Source of the DNA: Morinoia aosen
Lineage: Eukaryota; Arthropoda; Malacostraca; Amphipoda; Talitridae
Assembly: GCA_030386875.1 (NCBI GenBank)
Contig: CM059556.1
Coordinates: 35,256,964 to 35,320,963, forward strand
Length of the DNA stretch: 64,000 nt
Reading direction: 5' to 3'
This document shows, one piece after another, positions 31,645-42,176 of the stretch; the stretch's first letter is position 1; each line of letters starts with the position of its first letter. Position numbers and translations under genes: made by a program. Under the pieces are notes generated by a model, which worked only from the letters and a program-made list of their open reading frames with translations, did not search any database and was not told the DNA's origin.

Positions 31645-32289
31645 CTGACAAGCAAGAACATAAATTAATTTAAATTGAATTCAACTATATTAGATTAAAT
31701 TCAGTTAGATTAGAGTGAATTGAATTAAATTAAATTAAAATAGAATAAATTACAGTAAATTCGATTAGATAAAATTAGATTGAAGGTTGGTTTAAGATTT
31801 TATACTAACCCGTTTATTTAACCCGATAAGATTAAGAGTTAGTTTAAGCGTCCTTAACTACAACAAAGGTGTCTAGAAAGAGGAAGGATAAAGGCACCAG
31901 TTCAACTCTTCCTTATCTACCACTAAACTGATTCTACCCACTTATCTAATCTTGTTATCTACACATGTCTATGTATATAAATATGTTACCTGCCTGTATT
32001 TATAAGCATTATAAAACTTAAAATAATTGAACAAACGTCATGCATTTTCTCTCAATCATTTGTGCGATAATTCACATGGCTATTACGACACCCATGTATG
32101 TTTATCAACTAGGCATCTTCAAGTTAAAACATTTTAAAAACCAACGACCTTTTGTATCTCTATTGAAAATTGGAAATAAACTCTTTTTTCATCAATTCAG
32201 GGTAATTTTACTCATTTTACTCCCCACATCTTTCAACATCATCTAACTCTTGCAGAGAGAGACAACTTGTGGAACTATGGGAATCTGTG
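31645..32289. other. AT-rich intronic DNA
   Basis: AAATTAAATT-type simple sequence at 31660-31770. A fragment of the ~355-bp repeat start (AGTTAGTTTAAGCGTCCTTA...AGGAAGGATAAAGGCACCAG) lies at 31840-31905. Confidence 0.45.
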
Positions 32290-32545
32290 TTCCTTGCTAG
32301 AAGATGTGAGGTCCCTAGCTGATGGTAGGTAGGCCTTCCTTTGTTCAAATAGAATGGGTTCTTGTTTAATTCCGGCCCACCTTTCAGTTTCATAATATTC
32401 TTTCCTAACTTGCTGTTTGCGTGTACAGATATTTTGTGCATAGATTCTTCGTTCCCCTTACTTCATACTAAATGGCGCTTTCTTCCTCCCTTACTTTGGA
32501 ACACCTTTGTTTTGCTTAGAGAGGCTTAAACTAACATTTAATTTA
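32290..32545 (-). mobile_element. ~355-bp dispersed repeat, reverse orientation, partial
   Basis: Reversed landmarks: CTTTAGTATG-like (CATACTAAATGGCGC), TCTTCCTCCC, GGAACACCTTTGTTT and AGGCTTAAACTAACATTTAA. The terminal block near GTTGTATCC is missing. Confidence 0.65.
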
Positions 32546-32734
32546 ATCTTCCGTTCTCTAATCGTCTCGTTGATCTAATTAAGTTATATATTACACCAAA
32601 TCAAATTTTAATTCTCTATCTCATATGTTTAATTCATTTTTGTATCTACGAAATTCTACTCACGTATATCAATTAACTAAAATTGTAGCCGATAACGTAG
32701 AAAAAGGTAAACTAATTTCAAAAACAGGATTCGG

Positions 32735-32890
32735 TTTCAAACGTTGAAGAAGGTAAACGTTCGGTATAAGGAAAATAAGTAAGCTTTAGAACTCTCTGAA
32801 CTTAGTCGAGCCCCACTCCTAGTTATGCTGGTACCAGTCCATTGCAACAGTTTTAGTAAGCATTCACAAAATATTGTCCACACATCATTT
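32735..32890 (+). mobile_element. Very old LINE 3' fragment
   Basis: TAGAACTCTCTGAACTTAGT, then CGAGCCC, AGTTATGCT and CCATTGCAACAG follow the order of the LINE 3' UTR (AGAAGTCGCTGAACTTATTC...GGTAGCTATACT...CCATTGTACTAG). Confidence 0.45.
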
Positions 32891-33019
32891 TAACCAGGTG
32901 GACTACTTTAGTTTTTGCCCTTAACTTCTTATTGAAGTGACTCACTAATCAAAATTTATCTTTTTTGAGGAATACTCGCCTGTTCTATAGAAATTAAATA
33001 TTATCGTTTTTAACCTTAT

Positions 33020-33393
33020 TCTAACGGCAAGCATTCATATTAAATACTCACTTGTTGTATCAATACCAAATATTGCATATTGTAACCATATTCGAATAGC
33101 AAGCGTCCATATTAAATATTCAAATGTTCTATAAATATTCAATATTACCAATTGTAATCATATTCGAATAGCAAGCGTACATATTAAATATTCCCCTGTT
33201 GTATGAATATAAAATATCACCTGTTGGATAAATATTAAATACTACATGTTGTATAAATACTATGTATCACCTCTTGTATATATGTTAAACATCATCTATT
33301 GTATAAATATGAAATATCACTTGCTGCATAAATATAAAAATATCACTTATATAAATACAAAATATTACCTATTGTACATGTCTCAAATATTAC
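33020..33393 (-). repeat. Donor-derived AT-rich array, ~24-30-bp units
   Basis: Starts at the donor of exon 33394-33902. Minus-strand units such as AATAGGTAATATTTTGTATT and AACAGGTGATATTTTATATT copy the junction AAAAGGTAATATTTGAGACA. About ten units, becoming longer and more diverged toward 33020. Confidence 0.8.
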
Positions 33394-33902
33394 CTTTTGC
33401 AACGGGCCACGCATCAGAGTTCCCTCCATTCATGCCACCTTGGGCGAGAGCATCGGCAAAGCAGTCGCTCAAGTCGGACATTTCGATGCTGGTCTTCCTG
33501 AGAGCGCTCTTGACCGGCCCAATGGCGGTCAGCGAGGCTGTTCTTTCGTTCGTTCTGGACGACGGTGAGGAGGGGGTTTTGGCTGTCTTTCCGTCGCTCA
33601 CGGATGGACTGTTGCGGGAAGACGATGTGAATGTGGTAGACGGGATAGACATTGTGGACGGTATGGATGGCGTGCACGTGGTAGACGTCGTGGATGAAGA
33701 GTACGAAGTAGAAAAGGTAAACTGTGTGGACGAGGTGGTTGAAGTGGACGTGGTAGACGGAGGAGGTTCAGTCAAAGATATGATCGGTGGAGTTACAACT
33801 GGGGACCCTGCTCCTACGATAGCTCGTTTGCGTCCTGACGTTGTGATGTCGCGGGTGCCTCCATTAGAGGTCGGCACAGAGTTCGTTTCTTGCTTCCCAC
33901 CG
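33394..33902 (-). CDS. GLS: Glutaminase N-terminal exon, Ser/Thr/Pro-rich
   Basis: The 509-nt exon is open throughout and encodes about 169 residues of low complexity: a PTSNGGTRDITTSGRKRAIV start, a Ser/Thr-rich middle (PPPSTTSTSTTSSTQFTFST), and a more ordered end SALRKTSIEMSDLSDCFADA then LAQGG and SDAWPVAK. The acceptor is TTTTGCTACAACAG and the donor AAAAG|GTAATA. Phase fits exon 37499-37576 (AA|C) on one side and exon 31539-31644 (G|TT) on the other. This could be the disordered segment after a mitochondrial presequence, but no family match supports that. The first internal ATG codons lie mid-exon. The assignment to glutaminase is by phase, strand and order. Confidence 0.75.
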
Positions 33903-34249
33903 CTGTTGTAGCAAAAATAATTTCATTTAATGCAAGCATTCAGGTGCATTGTCGAATGAGTTATATGGATACATTTTCAAAAGTCAATCGTTGCACCATA
34001 TTTTATGACGCGTGAACGCCGTAAGCCGTTTGTTAACAAGGCCGTTTTTCTGTCGAACGCAAATGAACGAGTAACAATGCAGCACAAATTAAAATACAAG
34101 ATCGTTGCTATTGGATTTAAAGAATTACCTAACTAAAGCTAATTTATGTGTGTAAATCATACTCTCTCTTCAAGAGTAATCCTCTTTCAGTAAGTATTAA
34201 TATTTTTCAAGCAATTTTCCTGCATTTTCTTCGAATCAACAATCGATTA
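33903..34249. other. AT-rich intronic DNA, nothing identified
   Basis: No exon, repeat or mobile element is visible between the acceptor and the MITE. Confidence 0.4.
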
Positions 34250-34352
34250 CCCAGCCTAACTTTTCGCAATTATGTCTATAATTTTAGCCGCTATATGCAG
34301 AAGATTTACTTGGGCGTCTAGAATCGTAAATGCTGGGAAAAGTTAGGCTGGG
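34250..34352. mobile_element. 103-bp MITE with near-palindromic ends
   Basis: CCCAGCCTAACTTTTC at the left is the exact complement of GAAAAGTTAGGCTGGG at the right. TA stands directly outside both ends, consistent with a 2-bp target duplication. Same family as 53718-53825 (CCCAGTCTAACTTTTTCGCC). Confidence 0.75.
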
Positions 34353-34544
34353 TAAAAGAATACCTCGGTTCATAAGAAAAAGTACAAAAACGTTCACGCT
34401 AACATACCGAACAACATAGCACGAATTACCGCAGTACGACACACCCAGAATGACATTTTCGCCGGATCATGTATGAAATTAGCCACCCAAGTGCGGCCTC
34501 AGCATTGGGCGGCTAAAATTATAAATCTTCCGGTGATAAAGTCA

Positions 34545-37498
34545 GACCGGGCATCGCAGTACAATACAAAACACAACACGCAGCAAAGTGCAGTGCAAAA
34601 CTGAACTCGATACACAGCACAACGCACAAAGTAACACACAATGATACATACAACACGAAACATACATCCCAACACCCAACACCACACAGAAGGTAACACA
34701 ACACACATAACAACACACCACAACTCGGACCAAAACACAACACGGAGCTCAACATAGTACAACACTAGACAGCACAACAGAACAGCACAGCGTAACCCAA
34801 CACACACTGCAGCACAATACAAAGTAAGACACAATACATCAAGCAATACAACTTATAGCACAGCGCAACACAACACACAGCACCACACAACAAAAATATG
34901 CATAGCACTACACAACACAACGCATTACACATCACAACGCACTACACAATACTATATCATATACAGCACAATAGGGAGCTCACCGCAACATAGAGCACAA
35001 TAGCGCCATACAACACACAGCATTACACAGCACAATACAGAGCACAACATAGAGCCCATCACAGCGCAACACAACGCACAACACAACACAACATAACACA
35101 ACAGCACACACCACTGCACGACATAACACAGCACATCGTAACAACACAACGTAACACAAAACACTCCACAATACAAAGCTCAACACACAACATAACACAA
35201 TATACAGTACAACACAGTACACAGCCAAACACCACACACAACACAACACAATATACAGTATAACACAGTAAACAGCCCAACACACACAACACAACGCAAT
35301 TTACAGTACAACACAGAACACAGCCCAACACACACCACACAACACAAAGCTCAAACAAAGCTCAAACAAAGCTCAAACAAAGCTCAAACAAAGCTCAAAC
35401 AAAGCTCAAACAAAGCTCAAACAAAGCTCAAACAAAGCTCAAACAAAGCTCAAACAAAGCTCAAACAAAGCTCAAACAAAGCTCAAACAAAGCTCAAACA
35501 AAGCTCAAACAAAGCTCAAACAAAGCTCAAACAAAGCTCAAACAAAGCTCAAACAAAGCTCAAACAAAGCTCAAACAAAGCTCAAACAAAGCTCAAACAA
35601 AGCTCAAACAAAGCTCAAACAAAGCTCAACACAAAGCTCAACACAAAGCTCAACACAAAGCTCAACACAAAGCTCAACACAAAGCTCAACACAAAGCTCA
35701 ACACAAAGCTCAACACAAAGCTCAAACAAAGCTCAAACAAAGCTCAAACAAAGCTCAACACAAAGCTCAACACAAAGCTCAACACAAAGCTCAACACAAA
35801 GCTCAACACAAAGCTCAACACAAAGCTCAACACAAAGCTCAACACAAAGCTCAACACAAAGCTCAACACAAAGCTCAACACAAAGCTCAACACAAAGCTC
35901 AACACAAAGCTCAACACAAAGCTCAACACAAAGCTCAACACAAAGCTCAACACAAAGCTCAACACAAAGCTCAACACAAAGCTCAACACAAAGCTCAACA
36001 CAAAGCTCAACACAAAGCTCAACACAAAGCTCAACACAAAGCTCAACACAAAGCTCAACACAAAGCTCAACACAAAGCTCAACACAAAGCTCAACACAAA
36101 GCTCAACACAAAGCTCAACACAAAGCTCAACACAAAGCTCAACACAAAGCTCAACACAAAGCTCAACACAAAGCTCAACACAAAGCTCAACACAAAGCTC
36201 AACACAAAGCTCAACACAAAGCTCAACCCACAGCTCAACCCACAGCTCAACCCACAACTCAACCCACAACTCAACCCACAACTCAACCCACAACTCAACC
36301 CACAACTCAACCCACAACTCAACCCACAACTCAACCCACAACTCAACCCACAACTCAACCCACAACTCAACCCACAACTCAACCCACAACTCAACCCACA
36401 ACTCAACCCACAACTCAACCCACAACTCAACCCACAACTCAACCCACAACTCAACCCACAACTCAACCCACAACTCAACCCACAACTCAACCCACAACTC
36501 AACCCACAACTCAACCCACAACTCAACCCACAACTCAACCCACAACTCAACCCACAACTCAACCCACAACTCAACCCACAACTCAACCCACAACTCAACC
36601 CACAACTCAACCCACAACTCAACCCACAACTCAACCCACAACTCAACCCACAACTCAACCCACAACTCAACCCACAACTCAACCCACAACTCAACCCACA
36701 ACTCAACCCACAACTCAACCCACAACTCAACCCACAACTCAACCCACAACTCAACCCACAACTCAACCCACAACTCAACCCACAACTCAACCCACAACTC
36801 AACACACAACTCAACACACAACTCAACACACAACTCAACACACAACTCAACACACAACTCAACACACAACTCAACACACAACTCAACACACAACTCAACA
36901 CACAACTCAACACACAACTCAACACACAACTCAACACACAACTCAACACACAACTCAACACACAACTCAACACACAACTCAACACACAACTCAACACACA
37001 ACGCAACACACAACGCAACACACAACTCAACACACAACTCAACACACAACTCAACACACAACTCAACACACAACTCAAAACACAGCTCAACACACAACTC
37101 AACACACAACTCTAAACAACACACAACACGATACACAGCACAACATGACACATAACACACAATACACGGCACACAAACAACAATAAACACAACACTATGC
37201 ATAACACAACACAAAGCTCAACAATACAACCCACAACACAAAGCTCAACACACAACACAATAGACGACGCACAACAAACAACACAACCCACAACACAAAG
37301 CCCAACACACAACACAATACACGACACACAACACAACCCACAACACAAAGCTCAACACACAACACAATACACGACACACAACACAACCCACAACACAAAG
37401 CTCAACACACAACACAATACAAGACACACAGCACAACCCACAACACAAAGCTCAACACACAACACAATACAAGACACACAACACACAACTCAACACAC
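34545..37498 (-). repeat. 3-kb donor-derived array, 11/12-bp units in homogeneous blocks
   Basis: From 37498 downward the minus strand starts GTGTGTTGAGTTGTGTG, and the unit GTGTGTTGAGTT repeats. Blocks: about 37110-36800 (ACAACTCAACAC on plus), 36800-36225 (ACAACTCAACCC), 36225-35635 (AAAGCTCAACAC), 35635-35343 (11-bp AAAGCTCAAAC), then a degraded ACAACACAGCAC-like zone to 34545. The long Cys/Val/Leu-type frames across it are artefacts. Confidence 0.9.
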
Positions 37499-37576
37499 TT
37501 CACTAAAGCCGCCTTGCCAGGCGCGGGACCGCCGCTGCAGTCGAGAAAGGCGGAGAGGTCGTCCCCCACCGTCACT
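37499..37576 (-). CDS. GLS: Probable N-terminal exon of the same gene
   Basis: The 78-nt GC-rich exon encodes VTVGDDLSAFLDCSGGPAPG, then KAALV. The acceptor is TTGCCCCCAG and the donor GTGAA|GTGTGT. It leaves two bases (AA) that the first base of exon 33394-33902 completes, and it accepts two bases from exon 40587-40664. No domain is recognised. Support is the open frame, phase, splice sites, and contrast with the surrounding AT-rich and repeat DNA. The array behind its donor is made of the donor's own sequence. Confidence 0.6.
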
Positions 37577-38525
37577 CTGGGGGCAACAAAGGGGCCGCTC
37601 TTCAGGGTTCAGTGGCACATTTACCGTCATTCAAGCATCAAAGAGCTTATAGAGTAAAGAGATATTTGTTGGCAAACGCCAGAGGTAGTGTGAAGCACTT
37701 TTTGCGATGTAGCCATGTTTACAATACCTGACTTGTATTGGCGTTTTTGCCAACTGGTGATAAATTGAGAACGAAGATAGTGCAACTGATACTAGTATTT
37801 TACAGTTAAGTGATATAGATTGTATGGTGAAACTGTAATTCATATTGAATTATATCCAGGAAAAACTTTTGAGTTTAACCTTTAATTAATGGTTGATTTA
37901 ATTTAATCTTTAATGGTTGACCACTAAATTTCAAAACTTATTTCAACTTTCAGAGAAAAATTAGGGTCAAATTTCACTTCAAATTATAAAATAAAAAGGC
38001 ACTTCTTCCAACAGGACGGTGCTCCTTCTCACGGCTCTAGCAAATATTTCATTTTCATCCCACAAATTCTCCGGCCAAGTGAACAGCTAACTTTTGAACC
38101 CAACTTAGCCCTCTCACAGACATGACCTTAGTTTCTTAGTTTTGGGAGAGATGGAAACCACTGTTTACTAACGCAAGATTGATTCGAGGGGAAATTCGAA
38201 GAAATTTGAGAAAAAAACGAAGGGAAAAGGAACAAGGAAAAGGTTCGACGCATCACTGCTGTTGAGACCAGCTATCAATAAGACGGGTATTTTTCAGCTT
38301 GGATTTTAGTTTTCTCATTGCGAATGCTTCAATTCGAAATTCAACCTCTATCAATACAGACCCAGAATTCACAGGTAAACTTGTGAGCTTCCCCTGAAGA
38401 GTATTGACATAGTGAAAAATTTCAATAAATAATTTACTGTTTATGTGATTTAAACTAGCTTTTTTGATGTATAGAATACCAGTTAGGCGATAATTTATAA
38501 TTAGAGTGGCTAATCGTCAGTCATT
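37577..38525. other. AT-rich intronic DNA, nothing identified
   Basis: No recognisable exon, repeat or element. Short frames only. Confidence 0.4.
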
Positions 38526-38529
38526 CAAT

Positions 38530-40586
38530 GGGTGTAGTCAGCCACTCACGGGGTATAGTCAGCCACTCACGGGGTATAGTCAGCCACTCACGGGGTATAG
38601 TCAGCCACTCACGGGGTATAGTCAGCCACTCACGGGGTATAGTCAGCCACTCACTGGGTATAGTCAGCCACTCACTGGGTACAGTCAGTCACTCACTGGG
38701 TATAGTCAGCCCCTCACTGGGTATAGTCAGCCCCTCACTGGGTATAGTCAGCCCCTCACTGGGTATAGTCAGCCCCTCACTGGGTATAGTCAGCCCCTCA
38801 CTGGGTATAGTCAGCCCCTCACTGGGTGTAGTCAGCCCCTCACTGGGTGTAGTCAGCCCCTCACTGGGTGTAGTCAGCCCCTCACTGGGTGTAGTCAGCC
38901 CCTCACTGGGTGTAGTCAGCCACTCACTGGGTGTAGTCAGCCACTCACTGGGTGTAGTCAGCCACTCACTGGGTGTAGTCAGCCACTCACTGGAAGTAGT
39001 CAGCCACTCACTGGGTGTAGTCAGCCACTCACTGGGTGTAGTCAGCCACTCACTGGGTGTAGTCAGCCACTCACTGGGTGTAGTCAGCCACTCACTGGGT
39101 GTAGTCAGCCACTCACTGGGTGTAGTCAGCCACTCACTGGGTGTAGTCAGACACTCACTGGGTGTAGTCAGCCACTCACTGGGTGTAGTCAGACACTCAC
39201 TGGGTGTAGTCAGCCACTCACTGGGTGTAGTCAGCCACTCACTGGGTGTAGTCAGCCACTCACTGGGTGTAGTCAGCCACTCACTGGGTGTAGTCAGCCA
39301 CTCACTGGGTGTAGTCAGCCACTCACTGGGTGTAGTCAGCCACTCACTGGGTGTAGTCAGCCACTCACTGGGTGTAGTCAGCCACTCACTGGGTGTAGTC
39401 AGCCACTCACTGGCTGTAGTCAGACACTCACTGGCTGTAGTCAGACACTCACTGGCTGTAGTCAGACACTCACTGGCTGTAGTCAGACACTCACTGGCTG
39501 TAGTCAGACACTCACTGGCTGTAGTCAGACACTCACTGGCTGTAGTCAGACACTCACTGGCTGTAGTCAGACACTCACTGGCTGTATTCAGACACTCACT
39601 GGCTGTAGTCAGACACTCACTGGCTGTAGTCAGACACTCATTGGGTGTAGTCAGCCACTCACTGGGTGTAGTCAGCCACTCACTGGGTGTAGTCAGCCAC
39701 TCACTGGGTGTAGTCAGCCACTCACTGGGTGTAGTCAGCCACTCACTGGGTGTAGTCAGCCACTCACTGGGTGTAGTCAGCCACTCACTGGGTGTAGTCA
39801 GCCACTCACTGGGTGTAGTCAGCCACTCACTGGGTGTAGTCAGCCACTCACTGGGTGTAGTCAGCCACTCACTGGGTGTAGTCAGCCACTCACTGGGTGT
39901 AGTCAGCCACTCACTGGGTGTAGTCAGACACTCACTGGGTGTAGTCAGACACTCACTGGGTGTAGTCAGCCACTCACTGGGTGTAGTCAGCCACTCACTG
40001 GGTGTAGTCAGCCACTCACTGGATGTAGTCAGCCACTCACTGGATGTAGTCAGCCACTCACTGGGTGTAGTCAGCCACTCACTGGGTGTAGTCAGCCACT
40101 CACCGGGTGTAGTCAGCCACTCACCGGGTGTAGTCAGCCACTCACCGGGTGTAGTCAGCCACTCACTGGGTGAAGTCAGCCACTCACTGGGTGTAGTCAG
40201 CCACTCACTGGGTGTAGTCAGACACTCACTGGGTGTAGTCAGACACTCACTGGGTGTAGTCAGCCACTCACTGGGTGTAGTCAGCCACTCACTGGGTGTA
40301 GTCAGCCACTCACTGGATGTAGTCAGCCACTCACTGGATGTAGTCAGCCACTCACTGGGTGTAGTCAGCCACTCACTGGGTGTAGTCAGCCACTCACCGG
40401 GTGTAGTCAGCCACTCACCGGGTGTAGTCAGCCACTCACCGGGTGTAGTCAGCCACTCACTGGGTGAAGTCAGCCACTCACTGGGTGTAGTCAGCCACTC
40501 ACTGGGTGTAGTCAGCCACTCACTGGGTGTAGTCAGACACTCACTGGGTGTAGTCAGACACTCACTGGGTGTAGTCAGCTACTCAC
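38530..40586 (-). repeat. 21-bp donor-derived array, ~98 units
   Basis: Each unit on the minus strand is TGGCTGACTACACCCA followed by GTGAG. The real exon end at 40587 is TGGCTGACAATACCAA followed by GTGAG. So every unit is an imperfect copy of the last 16 exon bases plus the first five intron bases. Variants (CTATACCCA, CTACAGCCA, GTCTGAC) form blocks. A ~300-bp segment at about 39910-40150 recurs nearly identically at 40200-40480. Confidence 0.95.
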
Positions 40587-40664
40587 TTGGTATTGTCAGC
40601 CAGTTCGGCGGCGGTGCTGTCTCTCACAGATCACAACCCGCTGCTGCTTGACTCACTCCTGCTT
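40587..40664 (-). CDS. Doubtful 5' exon with an in-frame stop
   Basis: The donor ACCAA|GTGAGT is strong, and the acceptor TTTTGTACTTGCAG fits at 40665. The frame demanded by exon 37499-37576 reads RDSTAAELADNT-K at the exon end, but going upstream it meets TGA about 45 nt before the donor. The exon may be 5' non-coding at its start with no ATG visible, shorter with an unrecognised acceptor, damaged, or mis-assembled next to a 2-kb repeat. It is kept because its last 16 bases are the source sequence of the 21-bp array. Confidence 0.35.
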
Positions 40665-40942
40665 CTGCAAGTACAAAATTCCTTTTTACGGTCGCGTTGC
40701 GTGTGTCTTTAGTACATTTATTGCCAGTGATATGGAGTTATTGCCTGTTCTTAACGTGGAGTCTTTTGCTATGCCAAAATTGTCAAGTGCGAAATTTGGC
40801 GGCGCGTTTTTCTAGCAGCAGGACAAGGAGACTTCGACGCAGCATAGATAGTGATCTCTTTGGATTGATTCCTGGGTGTCGGTCTCCGTAATTGTTTGTC
40901 CAGAATAATCTTAATGATACTAATTCAAAGAATGACATGAGG

Positions 40943-41690
40943 GACATGAGTTAGTTTAAGCTTCACTAGCCTCAAAAATGGTGTTTTCAAAAGAGAGGAA
41001 GGGTGAAGGTACCATTTTGTATATAGGTGAAGAAACGCGCAATCTATGCTCAACGCTTGTTCCCGTAGAAGATACTCTGCGCGTAGGAACAGTAAGATTA
41101 GATTATTAGTAAGTTTAAGCTTCCCTTTCCGCAACAAAGGCTATCCAAAGAGAGGAAGGAAGAAGGCACCATTTAGTATGGAGTTGAAGAAACGCGGAAT
41201 CTATGCAGAAAGGGCACAGAAACAGAAAGCTAAGAAAGAAGATCATGAAACAAGAAAAAGTCAAAGAAGAAAGTAGTAGGTGCTGAAAAACAGGACAGCA
41301 GTGAACCGAAAAAAGATGGTCCGTAACAAAACAAAAACCTATTTTATTTTAACAAAAAGAAAGCCTACCTAACCTTTAGCTCGGGCCCTACATAGTCCCC
41401 CTGGGAGCGCTAATTCCCATAGATACAACAGTTGTATCCCCCTAAGGGAAGGAACTGTAAGTTACAGAAGGAGTTTATGAAACAAGATAAAAGTTAAAGA
41501 AGGAAGTAGTAGGTGCTGAAAAACAGACCGCATTGAATTAAAAAACGATTGTCAATAAGAAAACCAAAACCTATTTTAATTAAAAAAAAAGAAAAGACAT
41601 ACCTAAATTTTAGCTCATGACCTCGCATTTTTCACGTGGAATTGTTAATTTCTGCTGACACCTTAGTTTTATCACTCTATGCAGCCATAC
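40943..41690 (+). mobile_element. Older ~355-bp repeat copy interrupted by a younger one
   Basis: The 5' half at 40943-41096 (TGAGTTAGTTTAAGCTTCAC to GTAGGAACAGTAAG) and the 3' half at 41451-41690 (GGAACTGTAAGTTACAGAAG onward to TCATGACCTCGCATTTTT) are one copy split by 41097-41450. Confidence 0.75.
41097..41450 (+). mobile_element. ~355-bp dispersed repeat nested in another copy, 11-bp duplication
   Basis: Runs from ATTAGATTATTAGTAAGTTT to GTTGTATCCCCCTAAGGGA. It is flanked by GGAACAGTAAG (41086-41096) and GGAACTGTAAG (41451-41461), an 11-bp target duplication with one change. This gives the ends of the family. Confidence 0.8.
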
Positions 41691-42176
41691 TAATCCAAAA
41701 TACATAATAATAACAGCCTCCGAAATGACAAATTGAAACTGAAAATGCGAATTTACACGAATTCGCTGAAAAACATAAAAACAAATAATTATTGTACTGC
41801 GAAAGGTAGTGAAATTAAAGCCGTAAAATACCCACAATAATAACATGGAAAAAAATGGGCATTAATAACAGCAGTGAAAACTGCGGCAAAGTTTACATCA
41901 GAGGCAAAATAAACACTTAAATTCTGATATTCTGAGTGTCTTCAGTGACTCCGTGGCGTGAGGACGGGTGTGGCGCTCGCTCCGAAACAAAGTGCCTATT
42001 GTTAGAAAGAATGTACCTCTAACCTAAATGGGTACCCACTCGCGTCCTGAGTATTCAAATGTGATATAAATACCCCATATATAAAAATAATCAAACTAAG
42101 AGTATAATATTCCCTCAAAAGTGTGAGAGTATTCAACCCTCGTTTACACAACGACCGAATTCCCTCCATCCTCAAG

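Larger units (their letters stand above)
2396..40664 (-). other. GLS: Glutaminase gene, partial span (3' end off the window)
   Basis: Nine exons joined in phase, plus one doubtful first exon, run on the minus strand. Glutaminase hydrolyses L-glutamine to glutamate and ammonia, and the animal enzymes are usually mitochondrial. Visible hallmarks are the EF-hand-like helix pair, [28 protein letters not shown] and KPHNPMINSGAI. Exons lie in the order of the protein and all six family-matching exons use GT-AG sites. The N-terminal exons (31.5-40.6 kb) are low-complexity and are assigned only by phase and strand. Three introns exceed 2 kb and most are filled with minisatellites and transposons. The C-terminal half of the catalytic domain and any ankyrin repeats are not in the window. 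Confidence 0.92.

Noticed and set aside
35343-37498. Long minus-strand frames with CVEL or VLSC repeats, up to 493 codons
   Set aside because: They are translations of an 11/12-bp tandem repeat lacking stops; several frames are open at once and none resembles a protein family.
38506-40651. Plus-strand frames of 555 and 707 codons (SQPLTGC and VVSHSLG repeats)
   Set aside because: They are translations of the 21-bp donor-derived array on the strand opposite the gene; the unit length divisible by three explains the openness.
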